The notes: a model not told the origin generated them from the sequence alone. Counted from the first letter of the stretch, positions 1 to 6,339 are shown. The stretch is 11,178 nt of DNA from Methanomicrobiaceae archaeon (GCA_030628325.1 DAOVRB010000011.1:1-11178), one strand, 5' to 3'. Translations and numbers: made by a program.

Positions 1-1
1 C

Positions 2-97
2 CGTGTATACGGGTATATTTGTGCAGGAAAAAAACCGCCTGAAGTCTGTCAGGTATGCAGTGCAAAAAGAGGACGTTTTGAGGTTTTTATAGGATAG
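2..97 (+). CDS. Rubredoxin-like protein, C-terminal fragment
   Basis: This is the 3' end of a gene that enters from the left edge; about 31 codons are visible before TAG at 95-97. The residues end in a rubredoxin/rubrerythrin-type knuckle: GYI, then AGKKPPEVC, then the pair C-Q-V-C, then AKRGRF. In that fold the second CxxC pair binds iron and is followed by a short tail, as here. Where a standard domain has CGY, this protein has YGY, so one of the four iron ligands may be missing or displaced. The upstream half is outside the window, so the full protein could be a rubrerythrin, a small rubredoxin or a flavoprotein with a rubredoxin tail. It converges with the ABC ATPase gene, with only 17 bases between the two stop codons. 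Confidence 0.5.
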   Translation, partial: RVYGYICAGKKPPEVCQVCSAKRGRFEVFIG

Positions 98-114
98 TGC
101 TACCTTAAAATGAC

Positions 115-867
115 TTATAATGGTATAACAACTGGGTGCCCGTGTAATTCTTCAATTGCAACTGGAACCCCGTACACCTCTTCTATCATCTCAGGTGTAA
201 CTTCTTTTCTTGAACCGGCAGAGTAGATTGTCCCGTTTTTAAGGAAAATAAACTGGTCAGAATAACGTAGAGCAAGATTGAGATCGTGCATAGTCATTAT
301 GGCTGAGACATTATGCCCGTCAACCACCTGTTTGATTATATCAAGAATTCCAAGCTGGTTTCTCAGGTCAAGACTGCTTGTTGGTTCGTCAAGCAGAAGT
401 ACTTTAGGTTCCTGGACAAGGGCACGGGCAATACTAACTTTCTGAACTTCGCCGCCGCTCATTTCATCAATATATCTTAGTGCGAGATCTTCAAGATTCA
501 TCTTTTTAATGGCACTGTTAACAATCTTTAAGTCCTTTTCAGATATATTCCACGTAATGTGGGGCCGCCTTCCAAGCAGGATTGCATCAAAGACTGTGAG
601 TCGCCCTGTTTCGGCTTGCTGAGGAACATAACCCAGTTTTTTTGCAATTTCAATCCGCCCTAGTTTAAGAACATCTTCTTCTTCAATATATATTGCTCCT
701 GATTCCGGTTTTAAGATTGCATTCATGCATTTTAGAAGAGTGGTCTTTCCTACTCCGTTCGGTCCAAGAATGGAGAGTATTTCATTTTTCCTGAGTTTAA
801 ATTCAATTCCGTTTAGAACACTTTTGCTGCGGTACTTAAACGCAACATCATCTACTTCAAGAATCAT
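115..867 (-). CDS. ABC transporter ATP-binding protein, iron-siderophore/cobalamin type (FepC/BtuD-like)
   Basis: This is the cytoplasmic ATPase that powers a FecCD-type importer. At 250 residues it has the usual family length. Visible motifs are the Walker A loop GPNGVGKTT at about 35-43, the Q-loop around VPQQ at 81-84, the signature MSGGE at 136-140 (an LSGGQ variant), Walker B VLLLDEP at 156-162 and the switch histidine in MTMHD at about 194. ATG at 865-867 directly follows the permease stop TGA at 868-870, and a purine-rich AGGGGG inside the permease 3' end can serve as ribosome binding site. The two genes are therefore almost certainly co-transcribed and translationally coupled. The substrate, ferric chelate, haem or cobalamin, cannot be read from this subunit. 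Confidence 0.95.
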   Translation of the reverse strand: MILEVDDVAFKYRSKSVLNGIEFKLRKNEILSILGPNGVGKTTLLKCMNAILKPESGAIYIEEEDVLKLGRIEIAKKLGYVPQQAETGRLTVFDAILLGRRPHITWNISEKDLKIVNSAIKKMNLEDLALRYIDEMSGGEVQKVSIARALVQEPKVLLLDEPTSSLDLRNQLGILDIIKQVVDGHNVSAIMTMHDLNLALRYSDQFIFLKNGTIYSAGSRKEVTPEMIEEVYGVPVAIEELHGHPVVIPL

Positions 868-1929
868 TCATCTGTGCCCCCTGATAATCAGATAAATGAA
901 CACTGGTGCTCCCAGAAATGAAGTGAGAACAGCAACGGGAAGAAGATGCGGTGCCAGGATCAGCCTTGAAGCAGTATCTGCCGCCAGCAGCAGCAGTCCA
1001 CCGACAACACATGTTGCCGGTATAAGGAAGCGATGGTCATCTCCAATGAGCGTCCTTACCATATGCGGGCATATAAGTCCGACAAAGCCGATTACACCTA
1101 AAAATGCAACCACGATTGAGGTAACAAATGATGCAATAACCATCCCCCATAAGCGCACTCCCTCTACATTTACACCAAGCCCTTTTGCCGTTTCATCGCC
1201 GGCATCTATTGCATTGTAGTTCCAGCGGTTATAAATGAAGTAAATTATGGATAAAATAACTACAATTGTAATTAATCCCAGTTCACTCCAGCTTGCCCTT
1301 GCAGTATCGCCAAACGTCCAGAAAACCATTGCCGCAAGCTGAACATCATCGGCAAAATACTGAAGAAACATTGTGCCTGCTGTAAATAGCGACCCCAGTG
1401 CCACACCCGCAAGCACCATAACCTCAGGAGATGCAGATCGTATCCTGGATATGCCCAGTATTACTGCCGTTGCAATCATGCTGAATATAAATGCGGAAAT
1501 AGTAGTCAGATAGGGGTTGACGATAGTAACAGCATCCATACCGCTGCTGTGCATAGCTCCAGTTCCCAGGATCATCACTGAAAATGCCGCTCCAAAAGCA
1601 GCGGCATGTGAAATTCCAAGTGTGAATGGTGAACCAAGTGGATTTCTTAAAATAGACTGCATGGCAACACCTGCAACTGCAAGTCCCACACCTGCAACGA
1701 TCGCTGTTAATGATTGTGGCAGGCGAATATTCCAGATGATTACATTCCATCGGTCAGATAAATTTAATAAGGTCTCCAGAACTTCAACAGGCGGTATATT
1801 TACTGCACCGACAGAAACAGACAGTATTAAAAGTATTCCCAGTGCAACGAGTCCACCAATTATGAAGGTGATTTTCCGGCCTACATAATTAAGATATTCA
1901 TCCGGGATTTCTTCATCAGAAAGGTGCAT
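868..1929 (-). CDS. FecCD-family ABC transporter permease
   Basis: This integral membrane permease forms the channel of an iron-chelate or vitamin B12 importer. It has 353 residues, with a short charged N-terminus (about 1-18) followed by a series of hydrophobic segments consistent with the roughly ten helices of the BtuC/FecCD family. The family hallmark is clear at about 66-107: R-L-P-Q, then a glycine/alanine-rich helix, then MQSILRNPLGSP and LGIS. A late segment GLICPHMVR matches the conserved loop before the last helices. ATG at 1929 is preceded by GAGGAG with 11 bases between. The gene abuts the ATPase gene downstream. A T/A-rich box at 2001-2012 on this strand suggests its own promoter, separate from that of the binding-protein gene. 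Confidence 0.95.
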   Translation of the reverse strand: MHLSDEEIPDEYLNYVGRKITFIIGGLVALGILLILSVSVGAVNIPPVEVLETLLNLSDRWNVIIWNIRLPQSLTAIVAGVGLAVAGVAMQSILRNPLGSPFTLGISHAAAFGAAFSVMILGTGAMHSSGMDAVTIVNPYLTTISAFIFSMIATAVILGISRIRSASPEVMVLAGVALGSLFTAGTMFLQYFADDVQLAAMVFWTFGDTARASWSELGLITIVVILSIIYFIYNRWNYNAIDAGDETAKGLGVNVEGVRLWGMVIASFVTSIVVAFLGVIGFVGLICPHMVRTLIGDDHRFLIPATCVVGGLLLLAADTASRLILAPHLLPVAVLTSFLGAPVFIYLIIRGHR

Positions 1930-2000
1930 AATATATTATTCTCCTCTATTGCCGCTTTTTAGTCTTTATTTCCTCTGAATAATCTCATTTAAGTCCACTA

Positions 2001-2012
2001 ATTTATTAAAAA
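2001..2012 (-). promoter_or_regulatory. Candidate TATA box for the permease-ATPase operon
   Basis: On the minus strand this reads TTTTTTAATAAAT, an archaeal TATA-like element about 70 bases before the permease ATG, followed by a leader with a GAGGAG ribosome binding site. It lies at the edge of the inverted-repeat block 2011-2177, so the two may influence each other. Predicted only by composition and position. Confidence 0.45.
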
Positions 2013-2177
2013 ACGTGCATGTCTCGCGTTGTGCCAGTCACTGTTTGATGAAAACATGCATGAAGCTAAACTTCAGGCAATGTTTGATGAAAACGCAATT
2101 TGCATTTAGCATGAAAATGCAACACGACACGCATTTTCATCAAACAGTGCGTGAACGCTTACGCGTCATGCACGTTT
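2011..2177. repeat. 167-base long inverted-repeat structure between binding-protein and permease genes
   Basis: Two arms face each other. AAACGTGCATG at 2011-2021 is the exact complement of 2167-2177, and the 16-base CACTGTTTGATGAAAA at 2039-2054 is the exact complement of 2134-2149. The gaps between the matched blocks are 17 bases on both sides, so the arms align in register over about 45 bases. The loop carries a further direct copy of TGTTTGATGAAAAC at 2081-2094 (first copy 2042-2055). No protein-coding potential is convincing here. It could be a small non-autonomous repeat (MITE- or REP-like) or a regulatory RNA structure in the importer transcript. Confidence 0.75.
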
Positions 2178-2178
2178 G

Positions 2179-2209
2179 CATGCTTAAGTGGCAATTGCCA
2201 CTTAGCATG
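2179..2209. repeat. Strong palindrome / hairpin downstream of the binding-protein gene
   Basis: The 20 bases at 2185-2204 form a perfect palindrome (TAAGTGGCAATTGCCACTTA). After one bulged T at 2184 it continues for five more pairs, CATGC at 2179-2183 with GCATG at 2205-2209. It lies 35 bases beyond the stop of the binding-protein gene. It could fold in the mRNA to end or protect the binding-protein message, or bind a dimeric regulator as DNA. Two direct copies of AAATCAGTTTT (2212-2222 and 2232-2242), set 20 bases apart, sit between it and the stop codon. Confidence 0.75.
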
Positions 2210-2243
2210 ATAAATCAGTTTTCTGCTATTGAAATCAGTTTTT

Positions 2244-3413
2244 TCAAACTGAAAGTTTGATAAATGCCAGATTATCAAAGGCAGAATTCATCTGTTCAAA
2301 TACCGGTGCTCCAACAAGGAACTCATATATTTCATCGGCTTTCTTATCCGGTTGGATATCTGTGAACCTGTCCGGATAGACTACTGTTCCAATATAGTAA
2401 GCATCAGCAAGGACATTTCCATGATTTGTAGAGTACCAGTTGTATGGCAGAACTCCATAGACATCTCCTTTTTTGACAGCGCTCAGAGTCTGGTATGATT
2501 CATCATTTCTGAGTTCATACAGTCCTGACATGTCATCACCGGACTGGAGGGTTGAGAGGTCAAGGAAGAGTAATTCAGGGTCCCATTCGATAATCTTTTC
2601 TTTTGCAACGTCGGCATATGGGATTACTTTTCCGTCTTCTTCAGAATAACCGACATTCTTAGCATTTATAAACATGAATGGCGGATAACCCGGTTCTGTT
2701 GACTGGAATCCGTGTGGTCCTTTGTGTGCAATGCTCCCTACATAAACAGTCTTTTTATCTTCCTCAGAGATATCAGAGGTTCTGTCGTTGAGATCTGCGA
2801 TATTTTCATCAAAGAAACCTATAACTTCTTCTGCACGATCATCCGCACCCATGACTTTACCCATAAGACGCAGTGAGTTGTACATATCATCACGGTATAT
2901 ACCAAGATTTCCGTATTCAAGTGTCACCACAGGAATACCTGTTTTTTCCTGGAGCTCGTCAGGATTATAACCGCTTTGTGCATATGTCTTGAAGATAATA
3001 TCCGGCTGAGGATCAAGTGATACAATCAGCTCAGGGTTATCATGCCCGCGGAACTCACCTATCAGGCCAAGTTTATCATCTGTCCTGAACCAGGGGTTTG
3101 CAATCGCGTATGGTCTTGCCTCAAACTGCTGCAAATCTTTTTCCATATCGTCAACACCGACAATTTTGTCCTGTTGCTGAAGATAGGTGAGATAACGCAG
3201 ACAACCTGGTCCTGAACATATTACATATTCAGGTGATTCCGGAATTGTAACTTCACGGCCGGTTCCGTCAGTGATTGTTATCATCTTTTTTTCAACGGTT
3301 TTTGCAGACGGTGTTATCCCTGTGTCGTCACTATTGCCTATGCATGCACAACAGCATACAATTGCAATGAAAATGAACACAAGTGAAAATGTAAGCATGA
3401 TTTTTTTCTTCAT
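2244..3413 (-). CDS. ABC transporter substrate-binding lipoprotein, iron-chelate/cobalamin type
   Basis: This is the extracytoplasmic binding protein of the importer, tethered to the membrane. I chose ATG at 3411-3413 (389 residues) over the upstream GTG at 3420-3422, because AGGAG lies eight bases before the ATG and overlaps the GTG. The N-terminus has MKKK, a long hydrophobic stretch and a cysteine-rich lipobox-like end (VCCCACIG), a lipoprotein signal. The mature part opens with the family-typical ITDGTGREVTIP, then PEYVICSGPGCLRYLTYL, a DxIVGVDD segment, and later PDIIFKTYAQSG and WDPELLFLDLS, the two-lobed class III (BtuF/FhuD-like) fold. It precedes the permease and ATPase genes on the same strand but is separated from them by 314 bases of repeats. 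Substrate not determinable; iron chelate is the usual annotation. Confidence 0.92.
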   Translation of the reverse strand: MKKKIMLTFSLVFIFIAIVCCCACIGNSDDTGITPSAKTVEKKMITITDGTGREVTIPESPEYVICSGPGCLRYLTYLQQQDKIVGVDDMEKDLQQFEARPYAIANPWFRTDDKLGLIGEFRGHDNPELIVSLDPQPDIIFKTYAQSGYNPDELQEKTGIPVVTLEYGNLGIYRDDMYNSLRLMGKVMGADDRAEEVIGFFDENIADLNDRTSDISEEDKKTVYVGSIAHKGPHGFQSTEPGYPPFMFINAKNVGYSEEDGKVIPYADVAKEKIIEWDPELLFLDLSTLQSGDDMSGLYELRNDESYQTLSAVKKGDVYGVLPYNWYSTNHGNVLADAYYIGTVVYPDRFTDIQPDKKADEIYEFLVGAPVFEQMNSAFDNLAFIKLSV

Positions 3414-3450
3414 ATCAGACACTCCTGTAATAGATCTGATTACCTACAGG

Positions 3451-3460
3451 TATTAAATAA
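3451..3460 (-). promoter_or_regulatory. Candidate TATA box for the binding-protein gene
   Basis: Minus-strand TTATTTAATA is centred about 42 bases before the ATG at 3413. Transcription would then begin near 3430 and leave a short leader carrying AGGAG. Prediction from position and composition. Confidence 0.45.
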
Positions 3461-3720
3461 TTGCCATTTTGTATGATTATCTGCTATGTTATTTGCATAT
3501 AAATCTATCAAGTATTATGCATAGATCTTAGTTTAATGACAAAACTTGCGATTCATAATATAAATAGGTTATAAAATAATACAAATCTACATTTTCGGTA
3601 ATTTTTGATAATATGGGCTGATAGTGTCAACAGAGGGAGATCTTCTTGTTCATGCACGATCTCTCTCTCCTATCCTCTAATAATCAGACTGAACAGACCC
3701 CGGATATTCTAACCAGTATG
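3461..3720. other. Divergent intergenic region with one hairpin
   Basis: This A/T-rich stretch separates the divergent binding-protein (-) and nicotinate phosphoribosyltransferase (+) genes. I see no convincing open frame. The clearest structure is an 11-pair stem, 3632-3642 with 3658-3668 (GAGGGAGATC against GATCTCTCTC, one G-T pair), with a 15-base loop. Several TATA-like stretches lie at about 3555-3590. The hairpin could belong to a small RNA or a regulatory leader, but nothing identifies it. Confidence 0.4.
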
Positions 3721-3732
3721 TTTTAATTTATT
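3721..3732 (+). promoter_or_regulatory. Candidate TATA box for nicotinate phosphoribosyltransferase gene
   Basis: TTTTAATTTATT is centred about 25 bases before the ATG at 3751, and no clear ribosome binding site intervenes. This spacing fits a leaderless or nearly leaderless archaeal transcript. Confidence 0.45.
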
Positions 3733-3750
3733 TAGGTTCATTTTTAACTA

Positions 3751-4887
3751 ATGGGTAAATTCCGGATAGTTGACAGTGATACCATTAAAAATGGAAAATG
3801 CACGGATGTATATTTTATCAGAACTGAAGAGGCCCTTGATGCTGAAGGTTTAAACCCCCTGGTTACAATGGAAGTCAGTGCGGCCGCTCTTCCTCAGCCA
3901 TGGGGTGTTTTGTGCGGTCTGAATGATCTGCTCTCACTTTTTGAAGGTATTCCTGTTGATGTTGTCGCAATGCCGGAAGGGAGTATTTTTTATGCAGGTG
4001 AACCTGTGTTAAGGATAACCGGCAGGTACCTGGATTTTGCCCGATATGAAACTGCTCTTCTTGGTTTTCTCTGTCATGCGTCAGGCATTGCATCTGCCGC
4101 TTCAATGATGAAATTACATGCAGGTGATGTACCGGTTCATTCCTTTGGTTCCAGAAGGCAGCATCCGACTCTGGCTTATATGATCGAGCGGTCAGCATGG
4201 ATTGGTGGTGTTGATGGTGTGAGCAATACCTGTGCACCTGATGGTCTGCCTCTGACAGGAACTATGCCGCACGCATTTGTCATGTGTTTTGAGAAGACAT
4301 CTGATGCCTGGATCGCGTTTGACCGTCATGCTCCTCCGGAAGTCCCGCGTGTGATGTTATGCGATACATTCTGTGATGAGAAGAGGGAAGCCCTTGCTGC
4401 GGCCAGGCTGGGTGCAACTGCCGTGCGCCTTGATACGCCGCGTTCACGCCGTGGGGATATGAGACTGATTCTTGAAGAGGTCCGCTGGGAGCTGGATATT
4501 AACGGTTATAGTGATGTGAAAATATTCCTGACAGGTGGGGTGGATCTTGAGGATATTATTAAGTACAGAGATATTGTCGATTCATTTGGTGTGGGCGGTG
4601 CGATTGCAAATGCACCTGTGATTGATTTTTCAATGGATATTGTGGAAATTGAAGGTAAGATTTCTGCAAAACGCGGGAAACGGAGTGGGGTTAAGGAAGT
4701 GTATGAATTTCCTGACGGGACTCATACAGTGCTGCCTGCCTGGTATGATGCACCAAAAGATTGCAGGGCTCTTTTAAAACCCGTAATTAGCAACGGGCAT
4801 CTGTTAATTGATACAAGTGAGACCTGTATTAATGATGCCCGTAAAAGACTGTCTGAAAATATGAGAAAACTTCCTCAAATTCAATAA
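3751..4887 (+). CDS. pncB: Nicotinate phosphoribosyltransferase
   Basis: This cytoplasmic enzyme joins nicotinate to PRPP to give nicotinate mononucleotide, the salvage entry to NAD. At 378 residues it is close to archaeal members. Diagnostic sequence includes HSFGSRRQHP at about 130-138 (phosphoribosyltransferase active-site region), SAWIGGVDGVSNT at 148-160, GTMPHAF at about 170-176, VRLDTPRSRRGD at 225-236 and the phosphate-binding pair FLTGGVD at 259-265 and FGVGGAIANAP at 279-289. All key segments appear intact. ATG at 3751 follows a T/A-rich box at leaderless spacing. It is a single-gene unit followed by the tRNA-Ala gene 52 bases on. The gene is host-like and lies outside the integrated element. 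Confidence 0.93.
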   Translation: MGKFRIVDSDTIKNGKCTDVYFIRTEEALDAEGLNPLVTMEVSAAALPQPWGVLCGLNDLLSLFEGIPVDVVAMPEGSIFYAGEPVLRITGRYLDFARYETALLGFLCHASGIASAASMMKLHAGDVPVHSFGSRRQHPTLAYMIERSAWIGGVDGVSNTCAPDGLPLTGTMPHAFVMCFEKTSDAWIAFDRHAPPEVPRVMLCDTFCDEKREALAAARLGATAVRLDTPRSRRGDMRLILEEVRWELDINGYSDVKIFLTGGVDLEDIIKYRDIVDSFGVGGAIANAPVIDFSMDIVEIEGKISAKRGKRSGVKEVYEFPDGTHTVLPAWYDAPKDCRALLKPVISNGHLLIDTSETCINDARKRLSENMRKLPQIQ

Positions 4888-4912
4888 TAAACCATTTTAA
4901 CTGATAAGGATC

Positions 4913-4920
4913 AAAATATC
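4913..4920 (+). promoter_or_regulatory. Candidate TATA box for tRNA-Ala
   Basis: AAAATATC lies 20-27 bases before the first tRNA base, where archaeal tRNA genes carry their TATA box. Confidence 0.4.
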
Positions 4921-4939
4921 ATAGCACAAATAGACATTT

Positions 4940-5011
4940 GGGCCGGTAGATCAGGGGAAGATCGCTACCTTGGCATGGTAGAGGCCGCGGGTTCAATTCC
5001 CGCCCGGTCCA
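4940..5011 (+). tRNA. tRNA-Ala (anticodon GGC)
   Basis: The 72 bases fold into a full cloverleaf: acceptor GGGCCGG with CCGGTCC, D stem GATC with GATC, anticodon stem CTACC with GGTAG, loop TTGGCAT with anticodon GGC at 4972-4974, T stem GCGGG with CCCGC around TTCAATT, and discriminator A at 5011. The third acceptor pair is G3-U70, the identity mark of alanine tRNA. CCA is not encoded. The gene is intact because the integrated element copies its 3' part. However, the downstream sequence now belongs to the element: the original T-rich tail (ACTTTTATTATT) is displaced to 10794 onward. Confidence 0.96.
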
Positions 5012-5013
5012 CT
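4970..5013 (+). repeat. attL (44-base direct repeat, tRNA side)
   Basis: The 44 bases run from the first base of the tRNA anticodon loop through the discriminator and two further bases (CT). They match 10753-10796 without a mismatch. The match ends sharply: c at 4969 against a at 10752, and c at 5014 against t at 10797. Confidence 0.95.
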
Positions 5014-5330
5014 CAGTTGCGCCCTTCGTGCGCACCCCACGCCCCATTTTCAAAAATAACTTTTGTTAATACATCAATCTTATTTTTAAGCTCATCCATC
5101 TTCTGTGGAAGAGATTCCCCTGTTTTCTGTTGTTGCAACATATCCGCCATATTGTTGCAGTCAACAAACCGTATGTTGTATCCGCCTGACACTTCCTGAA
5201 TGACAACATCACGCCCTATAACATCAAGGCATTCATTCCACGGAAGGCGGAAAGAAGCACAAGAATAGTTTTTCCGGATTTTATATTCTTTAATTTTTGA
5301 GGTCCATTTTTTAAGTTCGTGTGTAGTCAT
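5013..5330 (-). CDS. Hypothetical 105-residue protein, possibly AbrB-like regulator, next to attL
   Basis: I do not recognise the family with certainty. Residues about 20-58 (KNYSCASFRLPW, ECLDVIGRD, VVIQEVSGGYNIRFV) follow the strand-LP-helix-strand pattern of AbrB/SpoVT swapped-hairpin DNA-binding domains. The rest (about 62-95) is polar and helical, possibly a coiled coil. ATG at 5328-5330 is the first in-frame start after an upstream TGA and has no ribosome binding site, which suggests a leaderless message. A TGTTNNAACA palindrome overlaps the first base of the start codon and another lies 16 bases upstream. The stop TGA occupies 5013-5015, at the edge of attL. In the excised circle the next three bases would be the GTG of the integrase, so the two genes would form one unit. 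In the integrated state its transcript would run antisense into tRNA-Ala. Confidence 0.6.
   Translation of the reverse strand: MTTHELKKWTSKIKEYKIRKNYSCASFRLPWNECLDVIGRDVVIQEVSGGYNIRFVDCNNMADMLQQQKTGESLPQKMDELKNKIDVLTKVIFENGAWGAHEGRN
5131..5140. promoter_or_regulatory. TGTTNNAACA palindrome, copy 1 (inside the 105-residue gene)
   Basis: TGTTGCAACA, identical to the copy at 5346-5355. Because it lies in coding sequence it may be an auxiliary operator or chance. Confidence 0.35.
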
Positions 5331-5355
5331 GTTTCAACATTTAGTTGTTGCAACA
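5330..5355. promoter_or_regulatory. Tandem TGTTNNAACA operator candidates at the start of the 105-residue gene
   Basis: TGTTTCAACA at 5330-5339 and TGTTGCAACA at 5346-5355 are both symmetrical, with centres 16 bases apart. They cover the start codon and the expected transcription start of the minus-strand gene. A dimeric repressor bound here would block transcription. The most economical candidate is the 105-residue protein itself, but that is inference. Confidence 0.5.
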
Positions 5356-5726
5356 TTAAAGATTTGAGGGTGTTGTATTGGTGCCGCATTATGCCCCGGT
5401 GATCATCACCCACAGTGAAAAGTGATGTCACCAGATCAGATCTTCACCGCAACATTGCGCAGAATATTTTATTTAACGCAATTGTCTATACTGTGCTTCA
5501 ATTGCAAAAATAGAATTGAACCACTGAAAATATATGCCAACCAATGTATACAATCCAATGTTTAAACATAAAACCCGGGTTATGGATGAAAAAAGGTAAT
5601 TTGAATTTTATTCATAGGGGGTTATGCCTCAACCAGCTATGTGGCAAATGGTTGTTTATCGTAGGTAGTAATGTATGCCTCATCCGGAGATAGTCCACTA
5701 CAGCGCTTGTGTGTTGATGTTTTTCT
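5356..5726. other. Element control region without a convincing gene
   Basis: About 370 bases with no credible coding frame but many symmetrical motifs: GGTGATCATCACC at 5398-5410 (perfect about a central C), a related GTGATGTCAC just after it, the inverted pair GCAATTG 5478-5484 and CAATTGC 5499-5505, and ATGTTTAAACAT at 5558-5569 (perfect, containing TGTTNNAACA). The stretch 5461-5580 is very A/T-rich. It could hold the promoter of the 105-residue gene, operators, or a replication origin. Two tiny plus-strand frames near 5626 and 5671 have little support. Confidence 0.45.
5558..5569. promoter_or_regulatory. Perfect 12-base palindrome containing TGTTNNAACA
   Basis: ATGTTTAAACAT, the fourth copy of the TGTTNNAACA motif, about 220 bases upstream of the 105-residue gene. 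Possible distal operator allowing a DNA loop. Confidence 0.4.
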
Positions 5727-5733
5727 AAAAAAA
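5727..5733 (-). terminator. T-run terminator after the small-gene operon
   Basis: On the minus strand a run of seven T follows the TAA stop of the last small gene by about ten bases. Archaeal transcription commonly ends at such T-runs. Confidence 0.5.
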
Positions 5734-5742
5734 GAGGGTAGA

Positions 5743-6009
5743 TTACCTAAATTTCAGTTCGGCCTTCATAGAGGCGGCTAACTCACTGATTCTTTGTGCT
5801 GCCTGTGTGTGTGCCTGCATGCCCTGGCTTAAGTTGGCAATAGTGTTGGCCCGTTCGAGGATCTCCTCTGTGGAACTGGGTGGCGGAAGGTCCCGGACCG
5901 CCTCAATTGAAGAGGTCAACATCTGATAGAGATCTGTCATCGGCTTGTTTTTTGGTTCAACTTTCGGCTGTGAGAAGTCGTGCACATTCAGCCCTGGTGG
6001 ATGACTCAT
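5743..6009 (-). CDS. Hypothetical 88-residue protein
   Basis: Not recognised. The N-terminal third is proline-rich and polar (SHPPGLNVHDFSQP, then KVEPKNKP). The remainder, from about residue 25, is predicted helical with regular hydrophobic spacing (DLYQMLTSSIEAVRDL; ILERANTIANLSQGM), consistent with a helical bundle or oligomerisation segment. ATG at 6007-6009 directly follows the TAA of the upstream gene, and GGAG lies nine bases before the start, so translation is probably coupled. It is the last gene of the four-gene operon running from 6918 and is followed by a T-run. Confidence 0.7.
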   Translation of the reverse strand: MSHPPGLNVHDFSQPKVEPKNKPMTDLYQMLTSSIEAVRDLPPPSSTEEILERANTIANLSQGMQAHTQAAQRISELAASMKAELKFR

Positions 6010-6339
6010 TTAAACCAGCTCCCAAGCGTTGGTGACCGGATTCCAGTTATGCCTTTTTGGTGATTCGTCTGCATTCGTTACGACCGCCTCCGGCCAGTTC
6101 TTGATCTCCAAGAGGAAGTTCAGACTCGAAAAAATCGCACCCTGGGTTGTGTTGAGGACCGGACGATCAAACAGGACCGCATGCCGCTTCATAATAACTT
6201 CTGTGATCGTTGAATTTTCATCAACCGCCTGCCTGCGGATGTCGTATTCATTTGAAACGCAATTTTCAAAAAAGCGTTGCTCATCTTCTGAAAATGTTTT
6301 GTCGTCAAACATTTTTTGTAAATCGTTTGTTATTTTCAT
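6010..6339 (-). CDS. Hypothetical 109-residue protein
   Basis: Not recognised. An acidic, helical N-terminal half (NDLQKMFDDKTFSEDEQRFF) is followed by a mixed region with a hydrophobic stretch (AIFSSLNFLLEI, about 68-79) and a tryptophan-rich tail (HNWNPVTNAWELV). There is no signal peptide or clear membrane span. The start ATG at 6337-6339 has a strong AAAGGAGA ribosome site about nine bases upstream. It is separated from the preceding gene by 67 bases, the only sizeable gap in this operon, and abuts the next gene (TAA then ATG). The good ribosome site and overlapping context support it as real coding sequence. Confidence 0.75.
   Translation of the reverse strand: MKITNDLQKMFDDKTFSEDEQRFFENCVSNEYDIRRQAVDENSTITEVIMKRHAVLFDRPVLNTTQGAIFSSLNFLLEIKNWPEAVVTNADESPKRHNWNPVTNAWELV

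Noticed and set aside
2015..2260. Open frame of 81 codons on the plus strand between permease and binding-protein genes
   Set aside because: It translates the inverted-repeat block (repeated CLMKT and SMKM stretches) and overlaps the end of the binding-protein gene. No ribosome site and no family resemblance.
5671..5781. 36-codon plus-strand frame in the element control region
   Set aside because: It overlaps the 3' end of the 88-residue gene on the other strand, has no ribosome site and no recognisable motif. It is opposite to the direction of all other genes of the element.
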